64,000 nucleotides of DNA from an uncultured Prevotellaceae bacterium (GCA_902784565.1 CACZVE010000002.1:1-64000); one strand, 5' to 3'; shown: positions 16,999 to 26,270, counted from the stretch's first letter. Program-made: numbers and translations. Notes: a model not told the origin generated them from the sequence alone.

Positions 16999-19900
16999 AT
17001 GAAGATAAAGAAACTGCTGATTGTTTTGTTGTTGGCACTGCCGATGGCAGTGGTAGCAGACTATCTGTTTAAGACGCTGGATGCCACACAAGGCCTGACC
17101 AGTAGTCAGATTAACTGTATCCTGAAAGACTCACGCGGATACATGTGGTTTGGCACGCCTGCCGGACTGTACCGGTATGACGGCTATGTGTTCAAGAACT
17201 TCCAGAGTGACTCTCAGGACGGTAACTCGCTGCCGAACAGTTACATCAACACCATCCAGGAGACACTCGACGGTAACCTGCTCGTGCAGACAGCCTCAGG
17301 CTACTGTGTCTACCACCCGCAGACGGAAAGTTTCGAGCGCGATATGAAGCAGTACTTCGCCAGAATGGGTATCGAATCCATTCCGAGCGTCGTCTATGTC
17401 GACCGCCACAAGAACCTCTGGGGAGCCATTCCCAACAAGGGCGTCGTCTGCTTCAACATGCAACAGCAGACATCCTATGAGTTCCCGAACTCCGACGATA
17501 TCAAAGGTGTGCCACAAGGAAACATCTGTTCCATCGGTGAGTGTAACGACGGAGCCGTCATTGTCTATGACGACGGACGAATCGTTTGCTGTGACGTGAT
17601 GAATCAGCAGCACACCATCTGGGCCAACAACGAAATCGCTACGAAGAAGATCAGGAGGACCAAGTCGCTGAAGATCACCGCAGACCAGGAAGACAACATC
17701 TGGCTCTATGGTCAGGGAACCCTCTTCAAATACAACAAGAGTGCCAATACATGGGATACGTCTCTCGGAGACCGACTGGGTTTGACGGGTATCGGTGTGG
17801 ACCGTAATATCAACGGCATTGCCTGCGACCGCAAGGGCGGTATCTGGATTGGCTCCGATCAGTTGGGACTGTTGCGCTATGATGTGACAACCCAACAGGT
17901 TGACAGTGTCAATCCCGTGAATATCAATGCCCGCCGTATCTCACGCGGCAGGATTGGCATCCAGAGTATCTATGTGGACGATACAGACCTGCTCTGGGTA
18001 GGAACGGAGAAAAGAGGTATCGCCTACTCAGGCGACTACATCTACCGTTTCGGCACAACGCATAATGGAGACATCACTGCCATTGCACAGGCAGACAGCG
18101 GGAAGATATGGTATGGAACGAGTAACAGAGGTGTGCTCGACTATCACGGACCGTTGGCCAGCCTGAAGGTGTCGTGTATGGCTATCACCCCCGACGGTAG
18201 TCTGTGGGTGGGTTCGGTACGCAACGGACTGACGCGAATCAAGGGCGGCACCTCTACCATCTACTCATTGGCAAAGGACAGTACCAGAACACTGATTGAC
18301 GACCATGTCAACGCTCTCTGTGTCGATAAGATCGGTAACCTGTGGATTGCCACCAACGGCGGTCTGCAGGTCTACAACCCAAGAATGAACTCCTTCTCAT
18401 CGTACACCAAGGAGAGCGGTAAGTTGAATACCAACAATGTGACTAGTCTCTACTATAATAAGGACGGTAAGACCAACGACCTCTTTATCGGTACTGCCGA
18501 AGGTCTGGTCATCCTGAACCTCTCAAGTACGGAGAAAAAAGTCCTGACCGGTAACTCCAACAATGTCCATCCTTTCACCAACAACTACATCACGCAAGTG
18601 CTGCAGGACTCCAGAGGACTGATCTGGATTGGTACACGTGAAGGTCTGAACATTCTGGATATGGAGACTGACAACCTGCAATACCTGACGGAAAAGCAGG
18701 GACTCTGTAACAATAACGTCTGCGGTATCGCTGAAGACAAGAGCCACAACATCTGGGTGACCACCAGTAGCGGCGTGAGCCGTGTCGTCACCCAGCGCAA
18801 CCACGAGGACGGCACCTATAACTTCGGACTCTACAACTACGACACGACCGACGGTCTGCAGAGCAATGAGTTTAACTCCGGTGCCATCATCACCCAGAAA
18901 AACGGTGACGTGCTCCTTGGCGGTATCTTCGGTATCAACTGGGTGGTCCAGAAGAGCAAAGACGACAACGATGCCCTGCCACGTGTGATGCTCACACAAC
19001 TCTACTTAGGAGAGGAGGAAATCCAGGTTGGACATACCTATGGTGGTAGAGTGCTTTTGGGTCAGGCCCTAAACGAGTGCAGCCGACTGGAACTGGGACA
19101 TGACCAGAACACCATTACCATCAAGTTCGGTGCAGGCAACTACAACCAGAGTGAGCGCCTGCAGTTCATGTACTGGATGGAAGGACTCGACGACGACTGG
19201 AAGAACGGTAATGCCCTGACCCACGGTGTCACCTTCCAGAACCTGAGCAGCGGCAACTACACCTTACATGTCAAGGCCATCAGTGCCGAGGGTGCCGTCA
19301 GTAATCAGGAACGCACCCTTGACATCCACGTCGAGAGTCACTGGCTCCTTTCCTGGTGGATGATTCTCGCCTACATATTGGTTGCCGCCGTCATCATCTA
19401 CTTCTGGCGCATCGGCGTGGAACAGATCAAGGCCATCAGGTCGCGCAAGCATGCCGTCATCAACCAACTGGTACGTCAGCGTGAAGAGATCAAGGCGGCC
19501 AGTGAGGACCTCCGCCAGCCGATGGCCCGTATGACCTCCATCATCGGTAACCTGTCAGAGAAGGAAAAGACACTGGAAGAACGCGAGCAACTGAATGCCC
19601 TGCACTCTCAGATGCTGCAGATCATCACCCGTGTCAGTGATATGCAGACCAATCTGGAGAATCCGGAAGAGAAGGCCAAGAATGTGGTACATGACCGTCT
19701 GGAACTGAACGGACGCGGTGAGATAGAACTGCCTGAGATTGCCAGTGAGACACTGACGACAGACATCACCAGATCGAGGGCAGCCCTCGACGCACCGACG
19801 ATGAAGTTCTCTGTCGTGATGATCGACGACAATTTCGACTTCCTACAGTTTGTCACAGCCAGACTGAAATACGTCTACGACTTCCATGCCTACAATGACA

Positions 19901-20781
19901 TCGAGAAGGCAGCCGACGATATCCTCGAGATGCGACCGGACCTTATTATCTGTAAGCAGGATATGCCAAGTATGACAGGTAGTGAACTCTGTAACCAGAT
20001 CAAGACCAATGCCATTACCCAAAAGACGAAGTTCGTGCTCATGACCGACGGTGTACTCACGCCACAGGATATGCGCAGACAGAACATCACCCTCTCGTCC
20101 GATGACTATCTGGCCAAGCCGTTCAACCTGCAGGATGCCGTCATGCGGTTCAACAAGATTCTCGGTCTCGGTCCCATCGAGATGAACAGTAACCTCATTG
20201 AAGGTGCGGAGACCCGTATGTTGGAGGATCGCAACGCCAGTATGACGACGGCTACGGAGAGTTACGAAGACATCGGTGTATACATTGCCAACAACGACAC
20301 CGTGGACGAGAACGATCCCATCCACAAGGTGGAGACAAGTATCAAGAAGACACCGACGATGCAGCCGGGAACAGAACTGGCCCAGCAAATGGAACTGCTC
20401 AAGGAGGAGGAAATCGAACAAGACATGTCCGACTTCTCTATGCTCGACATGATGGATCAGCAACTCCTGAAGAACATCGAGCAGTACGTGATGCAGAACA
20501 TGAGTCGCGGTCAGATCAGTCTCGAGGAGATGTCTACCGCCATGGGCATGGGACGCGTACCGTTCTTCCACCGTGTACGTAACCTGACAGGCAAGACACC
20601 GGCAGAACTGGTCCGTGACCTCCGTCTGAAACACGCTTGTATCCTGCTGAAGCGTACCAATATCAACATGAGTGAGTTGTCTACCAATGTCGGTTTCCTG
20701 ACAGCCGAAAACTTCATCAACATCTTCCGTGAGAAGTTCGGTATGACACCGCTTGAGTACAGACTGAAGCACAGGAAATAA
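16999..20781 (+). CDS. hybrid two-component-like regulator with degenerate kinase and receiver
   Basis: 1260-aa single-chain regulator built like a Bacteroidota hybrid two-component system. Domains in order: signal peptide (~1-20), beta-propeller sensor repeats (~25-650; motifs such as DSRGYMWFGTPAGLYRYD, NLWIATNGGLQVYNP), Y_Y_Y domain (~695-770), one TM helix (~785-805), a short helical dimerisation-like region, receiver (~935-1055) and AraC-type HTH (~1160-1260). Key residues are missing: the phosphoacceptor His of the H-box is Glu836 (EDLRQP instead of HELRTP), there is no HATPase domain, and the receiver phosphoacceptor Asp is Lys986 (DLIICKQDMP). The acidic pair (IDDN) and the Lys of LAKPF remain. 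It may signal by conformation, not phosphotransfer. It follows kdsD by 19 bp. A GTG at 16987 is a less likely start. Confidence 0.85.
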   Translation: MKIKKLLIVLLLALPMAVVADYLFKTLDATQGLTSSQINCILKDSRGYMWFGTPAGLYRYDGYVFKNFQSDSQDGNSLPNSYINTIQETLDGNLLVQTASGYCVYHPQTESFERDMKQYFARMGIESIPSVVYVDRHKNLWGAIPNKGVVCFNMQQQTSYEFPNSDDIKGVPQGNICSIGECNDGAVIVYDDGRIVCCDVMNQQHTIWANNEIATKKIRRTKSLKITADQEDNIWLYGQGTLFKYNKSANTWDTSLGDRLGLTGIGVDRNINGIACDRKGGIWIGSDQLGLLRYDVTTQQVDSVNPVNINARRISRGRIGIQSIYVDDTDLLWVGTEKRGIAYSGDYIYRFGTTHNGDITAIAQADSGKIWYGTSNRGVLDYHGPLASLKVSCMAITPDGSLWVGSVRNGLTRIKGGTSTIYSLAKDSTRTLIDDHVNALCVDKIGNLWIATNGGLQVYNPRMNSFSSYTKESGKLNTNNVTSLYYNKDGKTNDLFIGTAEGLVILNLSSTEKKVLTGNSNNVHPFTNNYITQVLQDSRGLIWIGTREGLNILDMETDNLQYLTEKQGLCNNNVCGIAEDKSHNIWVTTSSGVSRVVTQRNHEDGTYNFGLYNYDTTDGLQSNEFNSGAIITQKNGDVLLGGIFGINWVVQKSKDDNDALPRVMLTQLYLGEEEIQVGHTYGGRVLLGQALNECSRLELGHDQNTITIKFGAGNYNQSERLQFMYWMEGLDDDWKNGNALTHGVTFQNLSSGNYTLHVKAISAEGAVSNQERTLDIHVESHWLLSWWMILAYILVAAVIIYFWRIGVEQIKAIRSRKHAVINQLVRQREEIKAASEDLRQPMARMTSIIGNLSEKEKTLEEREQLNALHSQMLQIITRVSDMQTNLENPEEKAKNVVHDRLELNGRGEIELPEIASETLTTDITRSRAALDAPTMKFSVVMIDDNFDFLQFVTARLKYVYDFHAYNDIEKAADDILEMRPDLIICKQDMPSMTGSELCNQIKTNAITQKTKFVLMTDGVLTPQDMRRQNITLSSDDYLAKPFNLQDAVMRFNKILGLGPIEMNSNLIEGAETRMLEDRNASMTTATESYEDIGVYIANNDTVDENDPIHKVETSIKKTPTMQPGTELAQQMELLKEEEIEQDMSDFSMLDMMDQQLLKNIEQYVMQNMSRGQISLEEMSTAMGMGRVPFFHRVRNLTGKTPAELVRDLRLKHACILLKRTNINMSELSTNVGFLTAENFINIFREKFGMTPLEYRLKHRK

Positions 20782-20802
20782 TAAATCGTTTTAGAGGAAA
20801 GA

Positions 20803-20889
20803 GGGAAGTGGAAAGAGGAAAGAGAATACTCATACTACCGAATTTGAGGATATTGGTAATCTCCTTACTCTTTCCTCTTTCCACTTTCC
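20803..20889. repeat. inverted repeat of GGAAAGA-type 7-mers at the cls start
   Basis: Arms 20803-20824 and 20868-20889 are 22-bp reverse complements with one mismatch, built of GGAAAGA/GGAAAGT units, around a 43-bp loop. The right arm falls inside the signal-peptide codons of the cardiolipin synthase. An RNA stem here would enclose the possible GTG and TTG starts. Confidence 0.8.
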
Positions 20890-22073
20890 TCTCTGTAGAC
20901 CATGTCAATGCCCAGACCAGTGATTCGCTAATTGTCAGTCAGATGAAAGCATACGGCGTACGCTTCACCAACGACAACAATGTGAAGTTGCTCATGTCGG
21001 GAAAGGCGAAGTTTGCGGATATGTTCGAGACGATCCGTCAGGCTAAGAGCAGCATCCACCTGGAGTATTTCAACTTCCGCAACGACTCCATCGCCTCTCT
21101 GCTCTTCGACCTTCTGAAGGAGAAACGTCAGGAAGGCGTAGAGGTGCGGGCGATGTTCGACGGCTTCGGCAACGACTCTAACAACCAGCCTTTAAAGAAG
21201 AACCATCTCAAAAAACTCCGTGACGACAGTATCAACATCGTGGAGTTCGACCCCATCCGTTTCCCGTGGGTGAACCATATCTGGCCACGCGACCATCGTA
21301 AGATAGTGGTCATCGACGGTAAGACAGCCTATACCGGTGGCATGAACGTGGCCGACTACTATATCGTTGGCACGGAACAGGTAGGTGAATGGCGTGATAT
21401 GCACTGTCGCATAGAGGGTTCTGCTGTGAACGACCTACAGGAGATTTTCGCCCGTATCTGGAAGAAAGCGACTAAGGAAGAGGTGACTGATTCCAAGTAC
21501 TACAGTCCGGAGCCGTCCGGCAATAAGATGGTAGGTATCGTCAATCGGGAACCACGTACCACAAATGAGATTATGCGTCGTCTGTATGTCCACGCCATCG
21601 ACGATGCTCAAGACTCCATCAAACTCATCAATCCCTATTTCACCCTCATCCCATGCATCAAGAAAGCCTTGAAACGGGCCATCAAACGAGGTATCAAGGT
21701 TGAGATCATGGTATCCGCCAAGAGTGATATCCCCCTCACCCCCGATGTCGTGTTCCGTAATGCCCACCAGATGATGAAACTGGGTGCCAACGTGTGGTTG
21801 TATCAGCCAGGCTTCCATCACTCGAAGATTATGATGGTCGACGGACGTTTCTGTACCGTAGGGAGTACAAACCTCGATGCACGCAGTTTACGTTTCGACT
21901 ACGAAGAGAACGCTTTGATCGTGAATCGTGAGACTACCAAGGAACTCGATGATATGTTCGACCGTGACAAACTGAAGAGCGTGCTCCTCACCGAAGAGGA
22001 ATGGGACCGTTTCCGCACGGGCTGGCAGAAGTTCCGCGGATGGTTCGGCAGCCTGCTCACCCCCTGGTTGTAG
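20808..22073 (+). CDS. cardiolipin synthase / phospholipase D-like protein
   Basis: Two-HKD-motif phospholipase D family protein that most likely joins phosphatidylglycerol into cardiolipin. The HKD motifs are HRKIVVIDGKTAYTGG and HSKIMMVDGRFCTVGS, each followed by the conserved Asn (MNVADYY, TNLDARS). The start is uncertain: no ATG exists before the mature region. GTG at 20808 gives 421 aa, and TTG at 20844 would give a cleaner signal peptide (RILVISLLFPLSTFLSV, ending VNAQ). The N-terminus has one hydrophobic segment instead of the two helices of E. coli ClsA, so the protein may be periplasmic. The N-terminal codons lie in a long inverted repeat. The next gene, an acyltransferase, starts 24 bp later. 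Confidence 0.85.
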   Translation: MERGKRILILPNLRILVISLLFPLSTFLSVDHVNAQTSDSLIVSQMKAYGVRFTNDNNVKLLMSGKAKFADMFETIRQAKSSIHLEYFNFRNDSIASLLFDLLKEKRQEGVEVRAMFDGFGNDSNNQPLKKNHLKKLRDDSINIVEFDPIRFPWVNHIWPRDHRKIVVIDGKTAYTGGMNVADYYIVGTEQVGEWRDMHCRIEGSAVNDLQEIFARIWKKATKEEVTDSKYYSPEPSGNKMVGIVNREPRTTNEIMRRLYVHAIDDAQDSIKLINPYFTLIPCIKKALKRAIKRGIKVEIMVSAKSDIPLTPDVVFRNAHQMMKLGANVWLYQPGFHHSKIMMVDGRFCTVGSTNLDARSLRFDYEENALIVNRETTKELDDMFDRDKLKSVLLTEEEWDRFRTGWQKFRGWFGSLLTPWL

Positions 22074-22074
22074 G

Positions 22075-22108
22075 AAGTGAAAAGTCAATAGTGAAAAGTG
22101 AAAAGGGA
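22075..22108 (+). repeat. AGTGAAA reiterated repeat containing a start codon
   Basis: Units AGTGAAA and ATAGTGAA are repeated in the 24-bp gap after cls and run into the acyltransferase. The GTG at 22098 is itself part of the repeat. Confidence 0.7.
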
Positions 22109-23240
22109 TACCGTTATTTCTATTGCGAAGGGCATAGCCATCATCCTGATGGTGATAGCCCATGCCGAGGCACCGGGCTGGCTGTGTAAGTTTATCTTCG
22201 AATTCCACATGCCTCTTTTCTTCATCACGGCAGGCTTCTTCTTTTCCACGAAGTATCTTCATGACGAAGCCACCTTCGTCAAGAAACGCATCAAAGGTCT
22301 CTATGTGCCTTTCGTCAAATGGGCGGTCTTCTTCCTGATCATCCACAACTGGATGTTCGACATCGGCATCCTCAATGAAGTCTATGGCAATGAAAAGGGT
22401 GGCGTGCTCCATCCATGGACGGCCCACCAGATCCAACAGAATCTTTGGAACATCGTCACGGCGATGGGTGGTTACGATGCTTTTCTCTGCGGAGCCTTCT
22501 GGTTTTTTAGAGGACTCTTCGTTGCCAGCATCCTATACCTTATTATATATAAGGTGGTGTTGCGTTTTATGCCCGAACGGGCAAAAAACGCAACACCCTA
22601 CCTCATCTGCCTGATCATGCTGTTGCTCTGCGGCTGGAAAACCTGGGAGGGACTGAAGGTCATCAACCTCGTACAAGGCGGCTATCGCGACATGATGGGC
22701 TGTTTCTTCTTCGGTGTTGGTTTTATCTTCCGTCAGTTTGTCGATGATTACCGCAAAATCATGTCGCATCAATACTTGGCCATTCCGGCCACCCTACTCT
22801 TCGGTGTCATCGTCTGGCTCTTTTCGAAGTATTTGACGGCGAACATGAACTGGCGCTCCACCTTCCAACAGTTCCTCTCACTCCCCGTCCCTGCCATCCT
22901 CGGCTTCCTGATGACCTATAATATCAGTCGGTGGATCGATGCCGGCAAAGGCTGGTTTAAGCGATTCCTTGTCTATACCGGCGATCACACACTCAACATC
23001 TTTATTTTCCACATCATCTCCTATAAGGTGGTAAGCCTGATAAAAATATGGTACTACGGACTGGACAGCCGACAGATAGGCTGTCACATGGTGATACACG
23101 ACTATTCCCAACAGGACTATTTCTGGATACTCTACACCGTTGCCGGTGTGGGTATCCCCTTGTTAGGAACTTGGCTCTGCGAGAAAACCAAAGAAAGAAT
23201 CAGAGCATATAAAGCATCATTTGCTGTTCAGCCTCAGTGA
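22098..23240 (+). CDS. acyltransferase family 3 membrane protein
   Basis: 380-aa polytopic inner-membrane protein of the acyltransferase-3 (OafA/NodX-like) family, which acylates sugars of surface polysaccharides or other small acceptors. The N-terminal signature RDTVISIAKGIAIILMVIAH carries the catalytic His, and FEFHMPLFFITAGFF follows. About ten hydrophobic helices are visible. The GTG at 22098 is the only start that keeps the signature; it lies within a 7-bp reiterated repeat. The substrate is unknown; an O-acetyl transfer to LPS or capsule is plausible. Its last 41 bp overlap the convergent TPR gene. Confidence 0.8.
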   Translation: MKRDTVISIAKGIAIILMVIAHAEAPGWLCKFIFEFHMPLFFITAGFFFSTKYLHDEATFVKKRIKGLYVPFVKWAVFFLIIHNWMFDIGILNEVYGNEKGGVLHPWTAHQIQQNLWNIVTAMGGYDAFLCGAFWFFRGLFVASILYLIIYKVVLRFMPERAKNATPYLICLIMLLLCGWKTWEGLKVINLVQGGYRDMMGCFFFGVGFIFRQFVDDYRKIMSHQYLAIPATLLFGVIVWLFSKYLTANMNWRSTFQQFLSLPVPAILGFLMTYNISRWIDAGKGWFKRFLVYTGDHTLNIFIFHIISYKVVSLIKIWYYGLDSRQIGCHMVIHDYSQQDYFWILYTVAGVGIPLLGTWLCEKTKERIRAYKASFAVQPQ

Positions 23241-25329
23241 TGCCTTTTTCCTCAATCAGTGCGCGCTCTGTCTCAATGATAGTATTCTTCTTCTCACCTG
23301 TTTCTTTCAAATAACGACTGAAACAGTCTGCCGCATCAGACATATTGCCACTGAACCAGAGACAATAGCCATAGTTCAGCAAGTCTTCCATCTGGGCATC
23401 GTCACCTACCAACTGCTGGTAGATCTTGATGGCCTGCTCATATTTCCCGTCACAGGTGAGGGTCCACGCCAGCACTTTGTTTACCCGGTTGTCGTCGGGA
23501 CGCTCAAAGTTCAACTGATACAGTTCCTTCAACGCATCCTGATATCGCAGCAATTTCGTGAGGCATACGGCATGGTTCAGGAGATAACTGTGCTTCTCAG
23601 GCTGTAAGGCACGCAGTTGCTCGTAATACCCAAGAGCCCCCTGATAGTCTTCCTCTAAGAACCGCTGCTTGGCGATGCCATAAAGCGCACGTTCATTCTT
23701 GGCATCCAGTTCGAGCGCCTTCAAGAAGCAGTCACCGACTTCGCCGCAGACAAACATGCCACCATGGTTCTGCGAAATATAGCCGCAGATCAGATAGAAG
23801 CGCAAGTCCCATTGCGATTCATCGGTATTGTTCAGCACGGCCCTCGCCTCATCGATGCGCTTCAACTTCATCAGCGACGACACAATCTCGCCGAAGTAGG
23901 GCGCAAGACGGGTATGCGAGAGAATGGTATTGCCGAAGAAAAGGCTGAATTGTATCGTAAAGGGATTACGGAACTGGCTTCTGTAACTGTACAGACGGTA
24001 GAAGCGGTACAGGTCCTGCAAATACGATCTTCGGATGAATGCCGGTGTCATCGTCTCCCTCGACATCACATCCTCGATGGTGGCCTCGCCCCTTTCCAAT
24101 ATCTCAATCACGTTCTTGGGCATCCGTTCCATCACCTGCGAGAAGGCCAACAGAAAAGAGTATTTGTCGCTGTTACAGAAGGGGCCTGAGTTCATCATCA
24201 GTTTCAAGAAACGGTTGGAGGCGAACTTGTCGGTCACCTCTGCCACCCCCGGATGCTCCATATAGAAAGGCACGAACCAGTTGATGGCATCGCGGAAGAA
24301 GGGGAAGCGCTTCATCTGTGAGAAACCGCCGAAGTAGATGTCGGAGCCCTGCTTCTGCATGTCCTGCATCCGACGGTAACTCTCCTCGACCTTCTCCATG
24401 CGCCGCTCCTCGGCGTCGGGATGCAGGATGTCCTCCATCGGGTCGTCCTCCATCTCCTCGATGCCGTTGCGTGTCACACGGAAATTGCTGTTGTTCAGCA
24501 GTTCGGGGATGATTTCCTGTTGGAGGGTCTGGTTGTCCTTCTCGGCATTCATACAGAAGTATATCTGCTGTTCCAGTTCCACCAGTTCCTGACAGACCGC
24601 CTCGTCTTCCAACAGTTTTTCAATTTCTTGCAACTCCTCCTGATAGAGCACAGGCAGGATCAGATCGCCAAGTGCCAGCACCCATCCTACGAGGGCCCGC
24701 TGACGCACACCCTCATCGATGGCCTGCTTATAGACATTCACCAGCACTTTCAGTTTCGACGCGTCGAAGCAGTTCACGACACCCAAGGTGATACCGCTGA
24801 TCAGCAATTGCTGGTCGCGGATGTCGATGGTTGGTGCCAAAAGCAACTGCTCCATCCTCTCTGCCTGCTCTGCAGTCCACAGGGGCGAAAACAGCAGATA
24901 GTCGAACCAGTCTTTCAAAAGACTGTGGTGCTTCAAATAGACACTCTTCTCTTTCTCCTTCCGTGTATGCGGCGGTTCCAGTTCCAGCATCGCCACATCA
25001 GACACGAAACTCTCCAACTGCACTTTCAGGTCGTCCGACGGCTGTCGGGGGATGCTGATGAGCCCCCCGCACCCTATCTTCACCTGGACATAGAGGGCAT
25101 ACATCCGACGGAGCAGGTTTTCATACAACGATGTCGCCTGCTGGTCTTTGTAGCCGCGCTTCCAGTAGTCGGTCATGAGTTGGAAGTCCGAGCGGATGGC
25201 GTAGAGTCTGTCCCTGTTGGTATCGAGGGGATGGACGGAGAGGTATATCTCCATCGCATCGAGGGCGCCGGAGAGATTTCGGTTCAGCAGATAGCCGTAG
25301 ACGTCTTTCAAGTTGTCCGTGTATTCCAT
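23200..25329 (-). CDS. TPR-repeat protein, unknown function
   Basis: 709-aa soluble protein without a signal peptide. The N-terminal two-thirds is alpha-helical with no assigned domain; residues ~525-665 hold recognisable TPR units (NERALYGIAKQRFLEEDYQG, GALGYYEQLRALQPEKHSY, DALKELYQLNFERPDDNR, YEQAIKIYQQLVGDD). The central part has an acidic stretch (NGIEEMEDDPMEDILHPDAE). It is the second gene of a two-gene unit, 6 bp after a solute-binding lipoprotein. It may be a scaffold; nothing shows a specific partner. Its 3' end overlaps the acyltransferase gene on the other strand by 41 bp. Confidence 0.8.
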   Translation of the reverse strand: MEYTDNLKDVYGYLLNRNLSGALDAMEIYLSVHPLDTNRDRLYAIRSDFQLMTDYWKRGYKDQQATSLYENLLRRMYALYVQVKIGCGGLISIPRQPSDDLKVQLESFVSDVAMLELEPPHTRKEKEKSVYLKHHSLLKDWFDYLLFSPLWTAEQAERMEQLLLAPTIDIRDQQLLISGITLGVVNCFDASKLKVLVNVYKQAIDEGVRQRALVGWVLALGDLILPVLYQEELQEIEKLLEDEAVCQELVELEQQIYFCMNAEKDNQTLQQEIIPELLNNSNFRVTRNGIEEMEDDPMEDILHPDAEERRMEKVEESYRRMQDMQKQGSDIYFGGFSQMKRFPFFRDAINWFVPFYMEHPGVAEVTDKFASNRFLKLMMNSGPFCNSDKYSFLLAFSQVMERMPKNVIEILERGEATIEDVMSRETMTPAFIRRSYLQDLYRFYRLYSYRSQFRNPFTIQFSLFFGNTILSHTRLAPYFGEIVSSLMKLKRIDEARAVLNNTDESQWDLRFYLICGYISQNHGGMFVCGEVGDCFLKALELDAKNERALYGIAKQRFLEEDYQGALGYYEQLRALQPEKHSYLLNHAVCLTKLLRYQDALKELYQLNFERPDDNRVNKVLAWTLTCDGKYEQAIKIYQQLVGDDAQMEDLLNYGYCLWFSGNMSDAADCFSRYLKETGEKKNTIIETERALIEEKGITEAEQQMMLYML

Positions 25330-25335
25330 GGCAGG

Positions 25336-26253
25336 TTATTTTTTGGAGAGCCATTTCTGCGCCCGCTCGATATCCTGGGTACGCGGTTTGGCAATATGAC
25401 TGAACTTCAGGCTCTGCGGGATGGTGTCAACCGCCTCTCGTTTCACCTTGCAGTATTTCATCACAAGGTCGCGGTAGTGACTGATGCCATACTTGTTGAT
25501 TGAGTCGCACGCCGCATTATAGCCCTTAATAAAGACCTTCAACTGCACCTTCCGCCATTTGTCTTGAAGGACGGCTGACTGCATCGCGATGGCACCCATC
25601 TGCATATCCAGTTTGCGGGTATCGAGCAGCACCTTATGCTTCAGGAAACGAGCCTGGGCGGCCTGTGGCTCCGTCAACAGCAACGCATCCATCTCGTTGT
25701 TCTCCAACATCTTCAGGCGCACGTTCACATCGTTGATCTGGATACGGAACACGCGTTCCGGCTTCAACTTCGCGCTGTCGACAGCGAGTTCGCCGAGCAG
25801 GTCGGTCACGGAGTAGCGCGTCATCGCAAGCATCTTATCATCGAGATGTTTCGGGTCGGTGATGCGCGCCACACGGTTGGATACGAGTTGCCAGTAGGCA
25901 TTTGTCGCCGTCAGGTATTCTATCTTAGCGCCCTGCTGCATCATCCGCTCAGCACGCACAAGGTCGGTCACACCGAGTTCCACGCGATTGTTCATCAGCG
26001 CGGTATCAACATCCATCTGCGCCGTGAAGTGCTTCAAGCGGATATCCACGACGGTGTCAAACAACTGATGATCCTCCGCCAGATAGATGGGCAGGCAGTC
26101 GAGCGTTGGCAGCACGGCCACCTTCAAAGCCGCCGAGTCCTCGCGCTGCTGCTTCACGCGCTGTTCGTGAACGATGCGCTTCGTCTCCTCGTAACTCTGT
26201 CCGCAGCCTGCCAACAGGCATATCGTTGCTATTATCCAGAATAATTTCCTCAT
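25336..26253 (-). CDS. periplasmic solute-binding-like lipoprotein (NMT1/THI5-like)
   Basis: 305-aa lipoprotein from the ATG at 26251-26253. Signal MRKLFWIIATICLLAGC, lipobox LAGC. The body looks like a type II periplasmic binding protein of ABC transporters: LKVAVLPTLDCLPIYLAEDH, an opening typical for NMT1/SsuA-like proteins, then DTALMNNRVELGVTDLVRA and NNEMDALLLTEPQAA. No permease or ATPase gene is adjacent; the partner is a cytoplasmic TPR protein. It may therefore serve as a stand-alone sensor or work with a distant transporter. Longer upstream reading frames run into repeats and radA and are not used. Confidence 0.8.
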   Translation of the reverse strand: MRKLFWIIATICLLAGCGQSYEETKRIVHEQRVKQQREDSAALKVAVLPTLDCLPIYLAEDHQLFDTVVDIRLKHFTAQMDVDTALMNNRVELGVTDLVRAERMMQQGAKIEYLTATNAYWQLVSNRVARITDPKHLDDKMLAMTRYSVTDLLGELAVDSAKLKPERVFRIQINDVNVRLKMLENNEMDALLLTEPQAAQARFLKHKVLLDTRKLDMQMGAIAMQSAVLQDKWRKVQLKVFIKGYNAACDSINKYGISHYRDLVMKYCKVKREAVDTIPQSLKFSHIAKPRTQDIERAQKWLSKK

Positions 26254-26262
26254 AATCGGTTG

Positions 26263-26270
26263 CAAAGTTA
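26263..26270 (-). promoter_or_regulatory. -7 box for the lipoprotein-TPR unit
   Basis: Minus-strand TAACTTTG, 10 bp before the lipoprotein ATG. A TTTG lies 18 bp further upstream (26289-26292) inside the ACACAAAG repeat. Confidence 0.55.
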
